DNA from: CAZUDO01 sp964618895 | GTDB taxonomy: Bacteria; Desulfobacterota; Binatia; DP-6 | NCBI GenBank assembly: GCA_964618895.1 | Contig: CAZUDO010000040.1 | Span: 1-64,000, forward strand | DNA length: 64,000 nucleotides | Direction of reading: 5' to 3' | Shown here: one piece after another, positions 24,785-33,601 of the stretch | Layout of the letters: every line of letters starts with the position of its first letter | How positions within the stretch are numbered: position 1 is the stretch's first letter | The notes under the pieces: generated by a model | The model's input: only the letters and a program-made list of their open reading frames with translations | Databases searched by the model: none | Told to the model about the DNA's origin: nothing | Position numbers and translations under genes: made by a program

Positions 24785-24925
24785 GTCGGAGCTCCGGGCG
24801 GGCGGAGTATAGAGATCGGCGCGCGAAGTGTCCACGCACCGCCCTGCTCCGCGACGAGGCGTCGGAGCGCGGGGGGGGCTTGCTCCCCCTTCCATAGGGG
24901 GCGATGTATCCCCAAGGAGGTCGGG

Positions 24926-25186
24926 ATGACCGAGCATGTCTACAAGTCGCTGGAACTCACGGGCTCCTCGAGCAAGAGCGTCGAGGACGCAGTCAACAAC
25001 GCGATCGCGAAGGCTGCCAAGACACTGCACAACTTGCGCTGGTTCCGGGTGACCGAGGTGCTCACGGTCACACGGCTAGACCACCGGCTCAGGGGCGCCG
25101 CGCAGGCGCGTCGTCGTCGTCGACCAGGTCCTGCCACTGGTCGCGCACGGTGCGGAAGCGATCCTTCCACTTGGCCGCCCGGCTGA
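24926..25186 (+). CDS. Dodecin with replaced or truncated C-terminus
   Basis: After an ideal AAGGAGG site the frame reads MTEHVYKSLELTGSSSKS, VEDAVNNAIAKAAKTLHNLRW and FRVTEV, a close match to the first 45 residues of dodecin flavin-storage proteins. The expected second half (RGHI-x-DG-x-VxHYQVTLKVGFRL) is missing and is replaced by a basic, coding-unlike tail to residue 86 that runs antisense into the next gene. The beta strands that line the flavin site are thus lost. It is likely a broken gene or one cut by a local rearrangement; no other frame restores the end. Confidence 0.55.
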   Translation: MTEHVYKSLELTGSSSKSVEDAVNNAIAKAAKTLHNLRWFRVTEVLTVTRLDHRLRGAAQARRRRRPGPATGRARCGSDPSTWPPG

Positions 25187-25610
25187 GCTGCTCGGCGCTC
25201 AGGACCCCGCGAACGGCGAGCGCCGTCGCCACGATCTCGTCGATCTGCTCGTGATGGGCCTTCGTCAGGCGCTCGATCTCCGGCCCCAGATCCTGCGACG
25301 TTACCGATCCCGCCGCCGTCATACGATCCGCGAGCGCGTCCTGGGCGGCACGCACCCGCGCTTTCGCCGAACGCAGCCGCGCACGATGGTCGGCCAGGAT
25401 GCGGTGGACCTTGTGACGCTGCTCGTCGCTCAGCCCCGCCCCGTGCAGGAGGAGGCTCACACCCATACCGGGCTCGTCCTCCAGGTACGGGAACGGCGGC
25501 GGCATGCCGGGATCGCCGGGCGGAAGGATGGGCACCGGGACCTGGGCCCAGGCGGTCGTCGCGACGAGAACGGCAACGGCGAACGTGGCGGCACGCGTGG
25601 GGCGGGTCAT
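25089..25610 (-). CDS. Spy/CpxP-like periplasmic protein
   Basis: A 173-residue exported protein: signal peptide ending TAWAQ, a proline-rich linker (VPVPILPPGDPGMPPPFPYL), then a helical domain with LSDEQRHKVHRILADHRARL and GVLSAEQLSRAAKWK, the repeated LTxxQ-like motif of Spy/CpxP/ZraP metal- or stress-sensing chaperones. AGAGGAGG precedes the ATG. It overlaps the degenerate tail of the dodecin frame. A role in envelope stress or metal binding is inferred from the family. Confidence 0.65.
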   Translation of the reverse strand: MTRPTRAATFAVAVLVATTAWAQVPVPILPPGDPGMPPPFPYLEDEPGMGVSLLLHGAGLSDEQRHKVHRILADHRARLRSAKARVRAAQDALADRMTAAGSVTSQDLGPEIERLTKAHHEQIDEIVATALAVRGVLSAEQLSRAAKWKDRFRTVRDQWQDLVDDDDAPARRP

Positions 25611-25825
25611 CGTGGCCTCCTCTGCATCGGTGGTCGCGGCCCGTCGAGGGGCGGTCCACCGAGCTCGCCCTCCCGCTCGTCGACCAGGTCCATCACGTGC
25701 CCGGGCGGCAGCGCGCGGACGATATGCGCACCGGATGGATCAGCAGACTGCCCGACGCGGACCGGAGTGGTTCTCCGGAACGGCCGCGGCGCGCGCAAGC
25801 CTCGAGCAACTGTCGCGCTAGGCAC
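25607..25825 (-). CDS. Possible small protein upstream of the Spy-like gene
   Basis: A 72-residue frame ending 4 bp inside the next start. It contains HIVRALPPGHVMDLVDEREG but no recognisable motif, and its first part is low-complexity. Support is limited to the stop/start overlap with the Spy-like gene. It may be a shortened anti-sigma- or regulator-like gene, or chance. Confidence 0.22.
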   Translation of the reverse strand: MPSATVARGLRAPRPFRRTTPVRVGQSADPSGAHIVRALPPGHVMDLVDEREGELGGPPLDGPRPPMQRRPR

Positions 25826-25865
25826 CCGTGCGTGATGCTGGCGACGAGCCTGCTGCGCGAGCCGT

Positions 25866-26234
25866 TCACAGCAGGTCGTATCCGCGCCGGGCCGTATTGT
25901 CCACGCACTTCTCGAAGCGCTCGTTCAGCTTGGAGGCCACGGACTTCGAGTTGGACAGCTCGGTGCGCCAGGTGTCCCACGCCCGGCCGAACGCCTCCGC
26001 GCTGGCGGTGTGGCCAAGCCAGTGGGTCGTGGCGAGATCGTTGCTCTGCACCGCGGAGGCGATCTCCGCCTGGTAGCCGTGGCTCTTCCCCCACTGCTCG
26101 TTGAAGTCGTTCTTGATGGCGACGTATGTCTCCAGGGTACACTTCTCCTTCAGCTTGCCCTGGATCACGTCCAGGTACTCGGCGCTTGCGGAGATCGGTG
26201 CCAGCAATAGGGCCATCGTCAACAGTCGGCGCAT
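25866..26234 (-). CDS. Small exported protein, unknown function
   Basis: A 122-residue protein with a signal peptide (MRRLLTMALLLAPISASAEY) after a GGGAGGA site. The mature part has two cysteines about 70 residues apart (KEKCTLET and EKCVDN), probably one disulfide, and a tryptophan-containing helical middle (THWLGHTASAEAFGRAWDTW). Family not recognised. It reads the same way as the Spy-like gene 256 bp downstream. Confidence 0.6.
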   Translation of the reverse strand: MRRLLTMALLLAPISASAEYLDVIQGKLKEKCTLETYVAIKNDFNEQWGKSHGYQAEIASAVQSNDLATTHWLGHTASAEAFGRAWDTWRTELSNSKSVASKLNERFEKCVDNTARRGYDLL

Positions 26235-26324
26235 CGTCGTTCCTCCCCGGCAGCAGGTTGATGGTTCGCGGACACGGCGTCCCGCGAGGCACTTCCAGAT
26301 GAGTCGCTCCGTAGCCTGCTTCAA

Positions 26325-26946
26325 CGACCGGCGTCAATCAATCGAGCAGGCATCCAGCGGCTGCATCGCGGACGGGGGACCTCTACGACCTGACGAAACG
26401 GGATCTCATGAATGTCGTGCGGGGCATCCTGGGGCGCATTGGCGACGTCTCCGTCCTCGTCCTGCGATCACGTCCCGAGGCCAGCAAGGACGAGGATGAC
26501 CAGGACCTCCGGATCGACGTCGTGCTGGCACGCAGCGGAGCGGTTCTGTACGGAACGCTGCCGGGACTTTCGGGATGTTCGCTTCGCCACCTGCCGACGG
26601 GACCGGGTCGAGTGGAGCTCGTCGAAGCGTGGCATGGTCGCATTCACATTGTTCGCGTGGAACCTGGTCCGAGCTCGCTCCGTCGTCTCGAAATCGATCA
26701 CAACCGCGGAGCGTCTCGATGCGACTGCCTCGCGCAGGATGTCCGGCAACTGCTCATGCCTATGAGCGCACTACCTTGCAGTACCCGCCTAGCACTAGGG
26801 TCCCCGGGGGCCGCACGAGGTCCCGTCCGCCGAACCGTTGCCGCCCAGGTGGGCACGCCTAGCTAGCTATGTCGGGACGCAAGGTCGGGGCGGTCCACTC
26901 GCGCACACCTGGAGCGCTTTGCCCGTCAATGCTACCCTGGGACGAG
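26325..26946. other. Low-coding-signal stretch between two gene blocks
   Basis: This stretch is visibly less GC-rich than its surroundings and holds no gene I can support firmly. A plus frame 26408-26866 (152 residues, beginning MNVVRGILGRIGDVSVLVL) has a GGGAT sequence just upstream but loses coding character after about residue 100. A minus frame 26468-26749 contains the short string VVIDFETT, like the start of a DEDDh exonuclease, with nothing to follow it. Either may be a remnant. Confidence 0.4.
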
Positions 26947-27561
26947 ATGATGAGGGCAGTGGTGGGGGCGGTCCTCGCGCTTGCGTCCGCGGCGCGCGCT
27001 GCCGATAGCGGACCGACCGACGTGGTCAAGCGCCTGAACGACACGCTGGTGGGTGTCCTCCGCGACGCCGACACGCTCGGCTACGACGGGCGTGCCAAGC
27101 GCCTCGCGCCGGTGGTAGCCGCGGCGTACGACGTGGCCTTCATGGCCGAGAAGTCACTCGGCCAGGGCTGGAAGACGCTTCCCGAGGCGGACCGGGGACT
27201 CTGGATCGAGCTGTCGCGCGAGTTCAGCGTCGCCAACTACGCGGCCAACTTCGATCACGACGGCGGGCAGACCATCGAGCTGCTCGGCGAGGACCCCGGC
27301 GCCAACGACACCACCATCGTGCGCACGCGCATCGTCGACCCGCAGGGCGAGCCCGTCGCCATGAGCTACCGCCTCCATCGCACCGCCGGCGGCTGGAAGA
27401 TCATCGACGTGTACCTGAAGGGCACCGTCAGCGAGCTGGCGCTCCGCCGCGCGGACTACGCCTCAGTCCTGGAGCGAGAGGGATTCGAGGCGCTCGTCGC
27501 CACCATGCGGACCCGGATCAGCGACCTCGCTGCCGGACGGACCCGGCGCCAAGGCGCGTAG
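26947..27561 (+). CDS. mlaC: MlaC/Ttg2D-like periplasmic phospholipid-binding protein
   Basis: A 204-residue exported protein: short signal peptide (VVGAVLALASAARAAD), then VVKRLNDTLVGVLRDADTLGYDGR, DVAFMAEKSLG, LSREFSVANYAANFD and GGWKIIDVYLKGTVSELALRRADY, the standard MlaC order. MlaC shuttles phospholipids across the periplasm between MlaA in the outer membrane and the MlaFED ABC transporter. Here it converges on mlaA, and their 3' ends overlap by 99 bp, whereas in most genomes mlaC follows mlaD on the same strand. Confidence 0.85.
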   Translation: MMRAVVGAVLALASAARAADSGPTDVVKRLNDTLVGVLRDADTLGYDGRAKRLAPVVAAAYDVAFMAEKSLGQGWKTLPEADRGLWIELSREFSVANYAANFDHDGGQTIELLGEDPGANDTTIVRTRIVDPQGEPVAMSYRLHRTAGGWKIIDVYLKGTVSELALRRADYASVLEREGFEALVATMRTRISDLAAGRTRRQGA

Positions 27562-28335
27562 CGCCCGCTTGGCGAGCGCCAGCGGCCCACGCCCCTCCCG
27601 CCGGGCCCAGATGCGCGCGGTGCGGTCCTGGGTGTACGCGCTACGCAGGGCGGCGTAGTAGTCCATCGCCGACGACTCGAGCACGCGCAGCTCTTGGGCG
27701 TGCTCCTCGCGCGCGCTGATGCCGGCGCTGCCTTCGTAGATGGGCGTCGCGAACAGGAGCACGCCCGGCCCCAGGAAGTACGCGTACGGACGGAAGACGA
27801 AATCGACCAGATAGCCGACGCCGTCGCGCGCGGTGGTGGGGCCCGCGACCGGGATGATCACATAGGGGCCGCTCGGCACACCGCACAGGGCGAGCGTCTG
27901 CCCGAAGTCCGAGGCGTGCCCCCCCAATCCCCCGAGCGCCGCCACGTCGAAGATGCCGAGCAGACCGACCGTGGTGTTGACGACGAAGCGCGTCGCGGTC
28001 ACGGCCGCATCGGCCGGCTCGATCTGCAGCACGTCGTTCACGAACACGACCGGGGCGTTCAGGTTGGCCAGCACGCGGCGCACGGCCTGGCGTCCCACCC
28101 GCGGCACGAGGAACGCGTACGTCCGGGTGACGGGATCGAACACCCAGCGGTCGATCTTCAGGTTGAGGCGGAAGGTCGCCCGGTTGACGCCTTCGAACGG
28201 GTCCGGGAACGGCGCCGGCAGATCGGCGTCGTCGGCGAACGGATCCGCGGTCGCACTCGCCGCCCATCCGGCGCACGGGCAGCCGAGGAGCGCGACCAGC
28301 GCGAGCAGGAACACCGTGCCCTGCCGGCGCGGCAT
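27463..28335 (-). CDS. mlaA: MlaA/VacJ-like outer membrane lipid protein
   Basis: A 290-residue protein with signal peptide (VFLLALVALLGCPCAGWAAS; the cysteines may form a lipobox) followed by PDPFEGVNRATFRLNLKID, RRVLANLNAPVVFVNDVLQ, SDFGQTLALCGVPSGPYVII and GPTTARDGVGYLVD, the hallmark blocks of MlaA. It extracts misplaced phospholipids from the outer leaflet. The last 33 codons run antisense through the end of mlaC and look unconserved. It is the last gene of the Mla unit, 112 bp after the small lipoprotein. Confidence 0.87.
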   Translation of the reverse strand: MPRRQGTVFLLALVALLGCPCAGWAASATADPFADDADLPAPFPDPFEGVNRATFRLNLKIDRWVFDPVTRTYAFLVPRVGRQAVRRVLANLNAPVVFVNDVLQIEPADAAVTATRFVVNTTVGLLGIFDVAALGGLGGHASDFGQTLALCGVPSGPYVIIPVAGPTTARDGVGYLVDFVFRPYAYFLGPGVLLFATPIYEGSAGISAREEHAQELRVLESSAMDYYAALRSAYTQDRTARIWARREGRGPLALAKRALRALAPGPSGSEVADPGPHGGDERLESLSLQD

Positions 28336-28447
28336 GACGTCACGTAGCCGCAGAGAACGCACGTATAGGGAAAACCGGCTGCGGGTGCCAGCGCTCGGCG
28401 CACACGACACGGCACGACACCGGCAGGTCCCGCCCCTGGCGCCCTGG

Positions 28448-28783
28448 CTAGCGTGCCCCGTCCGGCCGGGACGGTGCGGGGGATCGTCCACGCAGGAAGC
28501 AGTGCGGCGGCGGGAGCTGCGTCCCGCCGGCGTCGCGGAGCTGCCAGCACTCGGCCGCGGGATAGCCTTCGCCCCGGGCGAGAAACTCGTAGCCGAAGCC
28601 CGCCATGCAATCGAGCAACGTCGCCACGCTCCCCCCGGTGCGCGTGCACGTCTGGTAGCTCCGCAGCCGACCGCCCTGCACGACCTCCGAGGCCTGCTCC
28701 ACCTGCGGCAGACTGGGGAGCGGAATGCGGCCCTCGCATCCCCAGGTAAGGAACATACCGACCACCAACCAACGGGTTCTCAT
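28448..28783 (-). CDS. Small lipoprotein in the Mla locus
   Basis: A 111-residue protein with a lipoprotein signal (LVVGMFLTWGCEG). The mature part contains four cysteines (YQTCTR, LLDCMAG, AAECWQL, PHCFL) in an otherwise polar chain. No family recognised. The start overlaps the stop of the PqiC-like gene (ATGA), so it is cotranscribed with the lipid transporter and may be an accessory factor. Confidence 0.6.
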   Translation of the reverse strand: MRTRWLVVGMFLTWGCEGRIPLPSLPQVEQASEVVQGGRLRSYQTCTRTGGSVATLLDCMAGFGYEFLARGEGYPAAECWQLRDAGGTQLPPPHCFLRGRSPAPSRPDGAR

Positions 28784-29373
28784 GGCTGCCCTCCGATCGC
28801 CGCGGCCAGGCGGGCCGCGAGGCCGTCGAGCGCGCGGCTCATGGCGGCCACCGCGGCGGCGTCGGTCGCCGCGGCGGCCCGTTCGTTGATGACCACCTCG
28901 TTGCCGTCACGCCGCGCGCCACCGACCCGATCCCGGAGCTGCCACGTCGCCACCAACGTGACCGTGCCGTCCGGGGCCCGCTCGAAGACCGGGATGTCCA
29001 CGTCGACGACATACCGCGGCGCCGGCGCGGCCGCCCACGGGAACGTCAGGACCTGATCAGCCCCCAGGCGGCGCGCGAGGTCCAGCGCCAGCACCTCCGG
29101 GATCTGCGCGCGCAACGGCGCGGCCCAGCGCGCCGTCGGCGAGTACGCGACCCGGTTCGGCTCGACGCGGCTGACCAGCTCGGCCCGATCGAGGTAGCCT
29201 GCGAGCTCGACCGGGCCGAGGCCCACCATCCCCACGTCGTGCCGCACACCGGGCCCCGGCGCATCGGCGACCGCCGCGAGCGTGTAGTAGCGCGTCCGGT
29301 CCGGGCGCGGGGCGAGCGGCGAGCATCCGGCCAGGGCGAGCAACGTGACGAGGCCAACGGCGGGCCGGGTCAT
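28780..29373 (-). CDS. PqiC/YmbA-like ABC transport auxiliary lipoprotein
   Basis: A 197-residue lipoprotein (LVTLLALAGCSPL). TRYYTLAAVADAPG, VGMVGLGPVELAGYLDRAELVSR and RWAAPLRAQIPEVLALDLARR are the conserved blocks of the ABC-type transport auxiliary lipoprotein family, which acts with MCE proteins at the outer membrane. It overlaps the MCE gene by 4 bp upstream and the small lipoprotein by 4 bp downstream. Confidence 0.85.
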   Translation of the reverse strand: MTRPAVGLVTLLALAGCSPLAPRPDRTRYYTLAAVADAPGPGVRHDVGMVGLGPVELAGYLDRAELVSRVEPNRVAYSPTARWAAPLRAQIPEVLALDLARRLGADQVLTFPWAAAPAPRYVVDVDIPVFERAPDGTVTLVATWQLRDRVGGARRDGNEVVINERAAAATDAAAVAAMSRALDGLAARLAAAIGGQP

Positions 29374-30311
29374 GGGTCGTCCCGGGGAATGGGCTTGCCG
29401 CGCACGATCGCGCTCGGGTCGCGCTCGAGCGTCTCGGCCAGGGCGCGCAACGCACGCGCCGCCTCGGCGAGCTGCGTGAGGGTGTCGCTCAGCTGGTAGC
29501 GCAGCGGCGCGCCCGGCTCGACCAGCGAGCGCACGTCGGCCAGCGCCGCTTCCGCCTCGGCGGAGGTCGCCTGCAGGCTCTTCCCGAGTGGGCCGACGGA
29601 GGCACGCACGTCGGTGGCGAGCAGGCGGACGGCGGCGGCGCCCTCTTCGAGGTTCTGCACCGCTTCGTCGAGCGCCGCGACGGCCTTCTTCACGTCCGGG
29701 GAGTTGACCAGCTGGTTCACACCGTCGACGGCCTCGGTGAGCGACTGCCCGAGACGCTGGAAGTCGACCTGGCCCAGCTTGGCGATGATCTCGGACGCCT
29801 TCGTCTGCACCTGCTCGAGCGCGGTCGGCAGGGTGGGGATTTCCGGAATGTGCACCTCGGGTTCCTGCTCCAGGGTGACCGGGCTGCCAGGATGATAGTC
29901 GAGCTCGAGGTAGAGAACGCCGGTGACGAAGCTCTCGGTCGCGAGCTGGCCGCGGAGCCCCTCTTGAATCGCGCCCGCGAGCCACGCGGGTGTCAGCTCC
30001 ACACGCGCACCGCGTTCGGTCAGCCGCTCGGCGTCGACCTCGATCACGACCGGGATATGCACTTCGCCCGGCCGCCGCAGGCGGTGGCTCAGGCTGAGCT
30101 CGATGCGGGCGACGGCGCCGACCTCGACCCCCTTGAACTTGACCGGCGCCCCCACCCGGAGGCCGTTCACCGAGCGGTCGAAATAGAGCACGAACTCCTG
30201 CGTGTCGCGGAAGAGCCGCCCGGAGCCGAACACCGCCACGCCCACGACGGCCAGCGCCAGGCCGCCCACCACGAAGGCGCCGATGAGCGTCGGGCTGACC
30301 TTCCTACCCAT
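29370..30311 (-). CDS. mlaD: MlaD-like MCE domain protein
   Basis: A 313-residue protein with one N-terminal membrane helix (LIGAFVVGGLALAVVGVAVF) followed by an MCE domain (SVNGLRVGAPVKFKGVEVG is the signature) and a long C-terminal helical region (about 150-310) with repeated coiled-coil-like segments. MCE proteins form hexameric lipid channels in the periplasm on top of the MlaFE core. The longer C-terminus resembles PqiB/YrbD-type tubes more than E. coli MlaD. It overlaps mlaF by 8 bp. Confidence 0.9.
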   Translation of the reverse strand: MGRKVSPTLIGAFVVGGLALAVVGVAVFGSGRLFRDTQEFVLYFDRSVNGLRVGAPVKFKGVEVGAVARIELSLSHRLRRPGEVHIPVVIEVDAERLTERGARVELTPAWLAGAIQEGLRGQLATESFVTGVLYLELDYHPGSPVTLEQEPEVHIPEIPTLPTALEQVQTKASEIIAKLGQVDFQRLGQSLTEAVDGVNQLVNSPDVKKAVAALDEAVQNLEEGAAAVRLLATDVRASVGPLGKSLQATSAEAEAALADVRSLVEPGAPLRYQLSDTLTQLAEAARALRALAETLERDPSAIVRGKPIPRDDP

Positions 30312-31080
30312 CGCGCCCCCCGGCCGTCCCGTCCTCACCGCGGCGGAGGAAGCGGCGCACGGCCGGCTGATCCGAGCGGTCGCGGAGCTCCCGCGGCGGG
30401 CCGCTCGCGATCATCGTGCGGCTGGCTGCGTCCAGGAAGATGCTGGTGGTGGCGATGGTGAAGATGCTCGGCAGCTCGTGGGTCACGACCACGATGGTGG
30501 CGCCGAGGCTGTCCCGCAGCTGCAGGATCAAGTCGTCCAGCAGGCGCGAGCTGATCGGGTCGAGCCCAGCCGACGGCTCATCGAAGAAGAGGATCTCCGG
30601 GTCGAGCGCCATCGCCCGCGCCAGCGCGGCGCGCTTCTGCATGCCGCCGCTGATCTGCGCCGGGTAGAAGTCCTCGAAGCCCTTGAGCCCCACCAGCGCG
30701 AGCTTGAGCGACGCCACCTCGCGGATGTCCGCGGGCGACAGATCGGTGAACTCCCCGAGCGGCAGCCCGACGTTCTCCCCCAGCGTCATCGAGCTCCACA
30801 ACGCCCCGCTCTGATACAGCACGCCGAAGCGCCGCACCATCCGCGCGCGCTCGTCGGGCCCGGCGGCGGTGAAGCTGCGGGTGCCGTACAGGATCTCGCC
30901 GGCCGCAGGCTCCTTCAACCCGATCAGGTGGTAGAGCAGCGTGCTCTTGCCGCAGCCGCTGCCGCCCATGATGACGAACACGTCGCCCCGCCGGACCGTG
31001 AAACTCAGGTCGCGCATGAGGACGAAGCTGCCGTACGCCATGGTGAGGTCGCGGACCGTGATGTGGGTGTCGTCCGGCAT
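30304..31080 (-). CDS. mlaF: MlaF-like ABC transporter ATPase
   Basis: A 258-residue ABC ATPase with Walker A GGSGCGKST, signature ISGGMQKRAALARA, Walker B PEILFFDEPSAGLDP and switch THELPSI. The GMQKR variant and FDEPSAGLDPI are typical of MlaF/Ttg2A. It powers phospholipid movement by MlaE. It lies 18 bp downstream of mlaE and overlaps mlaD. Confidence 0.92.
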   Translation of the reverse strand: MPDDTHITVRDLTMAYGSFVLMRDLSFTVRRGDVFVIMGGSGCGKSTLLYHLIGLKEPAAGEILYGTRSFTAAGPDERARMVRRFGVLYQSGALWSSMTLGENVGLPLGEFTDLSPADIREVASLKLALVGLKGFEDFYPAQISGGMQKRAALARAMALDPEILFFDEPSAGLDPISSRLLDDLILQLRDSLGATIVVVTHELPSIFTIATTSIFLDAASRTMIASGPPRELRDRSDQPAVRRFLRRGEDGTAGGRDG

Positions 31081-31098
31081 CCGGCGTCAGATTCCCCG

Positions 31099-32235
31099 TC
31101 AGATGCCCAGGATGTAGAACAGCACCGCGAACATGCCGCAGGCGCCGATGATCCACACGATGCTGGTCACCACCGCCGCCGTGGTGGCATCGCCCACCGC
31201 CGACGCGCTCCGCCCCGACTGCATGCCGCGCAGACAACCCGCCAGCGCGATCAGCACGCCGTACACCGCCGCCTTGAAGACCCCCCCGACGAGATCACTG
31301 ACCGCGATCGCATCGGCGGTCTGGTGGAAGTACGTGACCGGCGAGAGATGCAGGAGCCCGATCCCCATGGCGGCGCCACCGAGGATGCCGAGCGCGTCCG
31401 AATACAGGCAGAGGAGCGGCATCATCACGGACAGCGCGAGCATGCGCGGCAGCACCAGGAACTCGAGCGGCGCGATGCCCATGGTGGTGAGCGCGTCGAT
31501 CTCCTGATTGACCCGCATGCTGCCCAGCTGGGCGGCGTAGGCGGCGCCGGTGCGCCCCGCCATCACGATCGCCGTCATCATGGCCCCCATCTCGCGCACC
31601 ATGGCGATGCCGACCAGGTTGGCGACGTAGATCGACGCGCCGAACTGCTCCAGCTGCACGGCGCCGACGAACCCCAGGATGAGGCCGACGAGGAAGCTGA
31701 TGAGCGTGACGATGGGCAGCGCCTCGGCCCCCGCCTGCTGCACGAAGAGGATGAAATCGGAGACGCGGAAGCGGGCACGGCCGCGCACGAGCTTGCCGAC
31801 CGCGACCGTCGCCTCGCCCACGAACGTCAGCAGGTCGGTGAGCGACGTGCCCACCGCGAAAGTCGCCGCGCCGACGCGTGCGAGCGCCGCCGGCGAATGC
31901 GTCTCGGTGCGGGCGCCCTCCTTCTCGGGCACGGCCTCGGCGAGGGTCAGCAGACGCTGCAACCCCGCGGGCAGGCCCTGCCGGTCGGCCGCGATCCCGC
32001 GCGCGCGGCAGAGCGCGGACACGCTGCTCACGAAGGCGAGGAGCGCGCTGTCCCAGTCGCCGAGCGCGCGCGCGTCGAAAGCCACCCGGCGCGGCGCGGG
32101 AGGCGTCGCGAGCGCGCGCGCGACCGCGTCCACCGGCGTCAACCCGCCGCGCAGGCGCCAGGCGCCAGCCAGCCGGATGACCAGCGTGGCATCGGCCGCG
32201 CGTTCGAGGGTGAGCCCACCGGCAACAGATGACAT
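31099..32235 (-). CDS. mlaE: MlaE-like permease with N-terminal STAS-like domain
   Basis: A 378-residue protein. Residues 1-110 look like a STAS domain (ATLVIRLAGAWRLRG, RVAFDARALGDWDSALLAFV), as in fused MlaB-MlaE proteins. The permease part has LPIVTLISFLVGLILGF, REMGAMMTAIVMAGRTGAAY and RVNQEIDALTTMGI, the conserved MlaE blocks. The fusion replaces a separate mlaB gene, which is absent. It is the first gene of the unit; its start is 86 bp from a divergent gene. Confidence 0.9.
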   Translation of the reverse strand: MSSVAGGLTLERAADATLVIRLAGAWRLRGGLTPVDAVARALATPPAPRRVAFDARALGDWDSALLAFVSSVSALCRARGIAADRQGLPAGLQRLLTLAEAVPEKEGARTETHSPAALARVGAATFAVGTSLTDLLTFVGEATVAVGKLVRGRARFRVSDFILFVQQAGAEALPIVTLISFLVGLILGFVGAVQLEQFGASIYVANLVGIAMVREMGAMMTAIVMAGRTGAAYAAQLGSMRVNQEIDALTTMGIAPLEFLVLPRMLALSVMMPLLCLYSDALGILGGAAMGIGLLHLSPVTYFHQTADAIAVSDLVGGVFKAAVYGVLIALAGCLRGMQSGRSASAVGDATTAAVVTSIVWIIGACGMFAVLFYILGI

Positions 32236-32321
32236 CGCGCCCGCTCCCCATCCCAAGCCCGGGAGGGCGAGTCAACGGTCGCTGTGCAGCGACGGGCAGC
32301 CCATGCTACACGGCCGGTCCC

Positions 32322-33329
32322 GTGACCCGCACCGCCGGGAAGCTCGCGCTCAGCCTCGCCGTCGCGGGCCTCTTCCTCTACCTCGCCGTCCGGAACGTCG
32401 CCTGGGAGGAGCTGCGCGGCGCGCTCGCCGAGCTCGACGCGCGCTGGCTCGTGCCGGCGGTGGGCGTAAGCCTGCTGCTGCAGGTGTTCCGCGCCTGGCG
32501 GTGGCAGCTGGAGCTGCGCCCGCTCGCGCGCGTGTCGCTCGGGCTCCTCTGGGTGGTGGCGAGCGTCGCCTACATGGCGATCAACGTCCTCCCCGTGCGC
32601 GTGGGCGAGGTGGTGCGGCCGTGGCTCCTGTCACGCCGCACGGTGATCACGTTCTCGAACGTGGTCGGGAACCTGATCGTCGAGAAGACGATGGACTCGG
32701 CGGTGATCGTCTTCTACATCCTGCTCGGCCTCACCACGACCGTCGGCCTGCCGCCGTGGGTGCGCCGCGGGGCCCTCTTTCCCGCCGGGGCCTTCGTCGC
32801 CCTCGCCGGGCTGGTGGTGCTCCTCTGGTGGCGCGGCGAGCGGGTCGTCGAACGCGGTCTGGTGCGCCTCCTGCCGGCGCGCGTCGGCGCCCGCGTACTC
32901 GCCGTCGCGCGCGCTCTGGTCGACGGCATGCGCGTCCTCGGCGACGCCCGCCTCGCCGCCGCGGTGCTCGCCGTGTCGGTGGCGCTCTGGTTCCTGCCCA
33001 TCCTGTCGAGCTGGATCCTGACGCGCGCGTTCCACCTGGACGTGCCCTTCAACGCCGCGCTGGTGGTGTTCATCTTCATCGGCTTCGGCACCGCCCTGCC
33101 CCAGGCCCCGGGTATGATCGGCACGTACCAGTACGCGTGCGTCCTGGCCCTCGGCCTGTTCGGCGTGCCGCCGGCCACCGCACTGGCCTACGGCTTGGTC
33201 CTGAACGCCGTCCAGTTCACGACCCTGGTAGCGCAGGGGCTGGTCGCGCTCCCGCTCGCGGGCGTGTCGATGCGGGACGTGGCGCGCGCGCGCGGCGACG
33301 AGACGGAAGCAGCGGAAGGAGGGGCGTGA
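32322..33329 (+). CDS. UPF0104/LPG synthase transmembrane-like membrane protein
   Basis: A 335-residue membrane protein with about eight helices and the motifs FRAWRWQLELRPL, AINVLPVRVGEVVRPWLLSR, VVGNLIVEKTMDSAVIV and TALPQAPGMIGTYQYACVLA. These are the blocks of the lysylphosphatidylglycerol synthase transmembrane (AglD/UPF0104) family, often linked to lipid or glycolipid flipping. The GTG start at 32322 fits best. It is divergent from the Mla unit. Confidence 0.8.
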   Translation: MTRTAGKLALSLAVAGLFLYLAVRNVAWEELRGALAELDARWLVPAVGVSLLLQVFRAWRWQLELRPLARVSLGLLWVVASVAYMAINVLPVRVGEVVRPWLLSRRTVITFSNVVGNLIVEKTMDSAVIVFYILLGLTTTVGLPPWVRRGALFPAGAFVALAGLVVLLWWRGERVVERGLVRLLPARVGARVLAVARALVDGMRVLGDARLAAAVLAVSVALWFLPILSSWILTRAFHLDVPFNAALVVFIFIGFGTALPQAPGMIGTYQYACVLALGLFGVPPATALAYGLVLNAVQFTTLVAQGLVALPLAGVSMRDVARARGDETEAAEGGA

Positions 33330-33601
33330 CCCGACACGGTGTCCCCGGGCGTGGGGGCGTCGTCGAAGTGCCTCTCGAAGCCGGCGCGCCCGCGCGATCA
33401 GGGCCATCCGCCCGCAGGGTGTGGTACGCGGACGCGGACGCCCGGCTACGATTTCGAAATAATGATCACAGGCCACGGCTTCGTGTCCAGTTCATGCCTT
33501 TGCGCTCGAGGGTGCGCTGCACGTCTTCCGACGCCCGGTCGACCGACGGCGGGCTCGATGTCGGTCGGGAATCGTGGTAGGCCTTTTTGAGGGAGCGAGC
33601 G
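33330..33601. other. Intergenic stretch upstream of the TerB gene
   Basis: No supported gene. There is a short AT-rich patch around 33455-33470 and a GGGAG ribosome site for the following gene near 33590. A minus frame ending at the patch (ERKGMNWTRSRGL) reads like a protein tail but has no upstream body. Confidence 0.3.

Noticed and set aside
22901..24925. Long plus-strand frame running into the dodecin start
   Set aside because: It is antisense to the membrane sulfatase; only the part after the ribosome site at 24914 has family similarity.
26468..26749. VVIDFETT string suggesting a DEDDh exonuclease
   Set aside because: Only eight residues fit; the next exonuclease motifs are absent and the frame is short.
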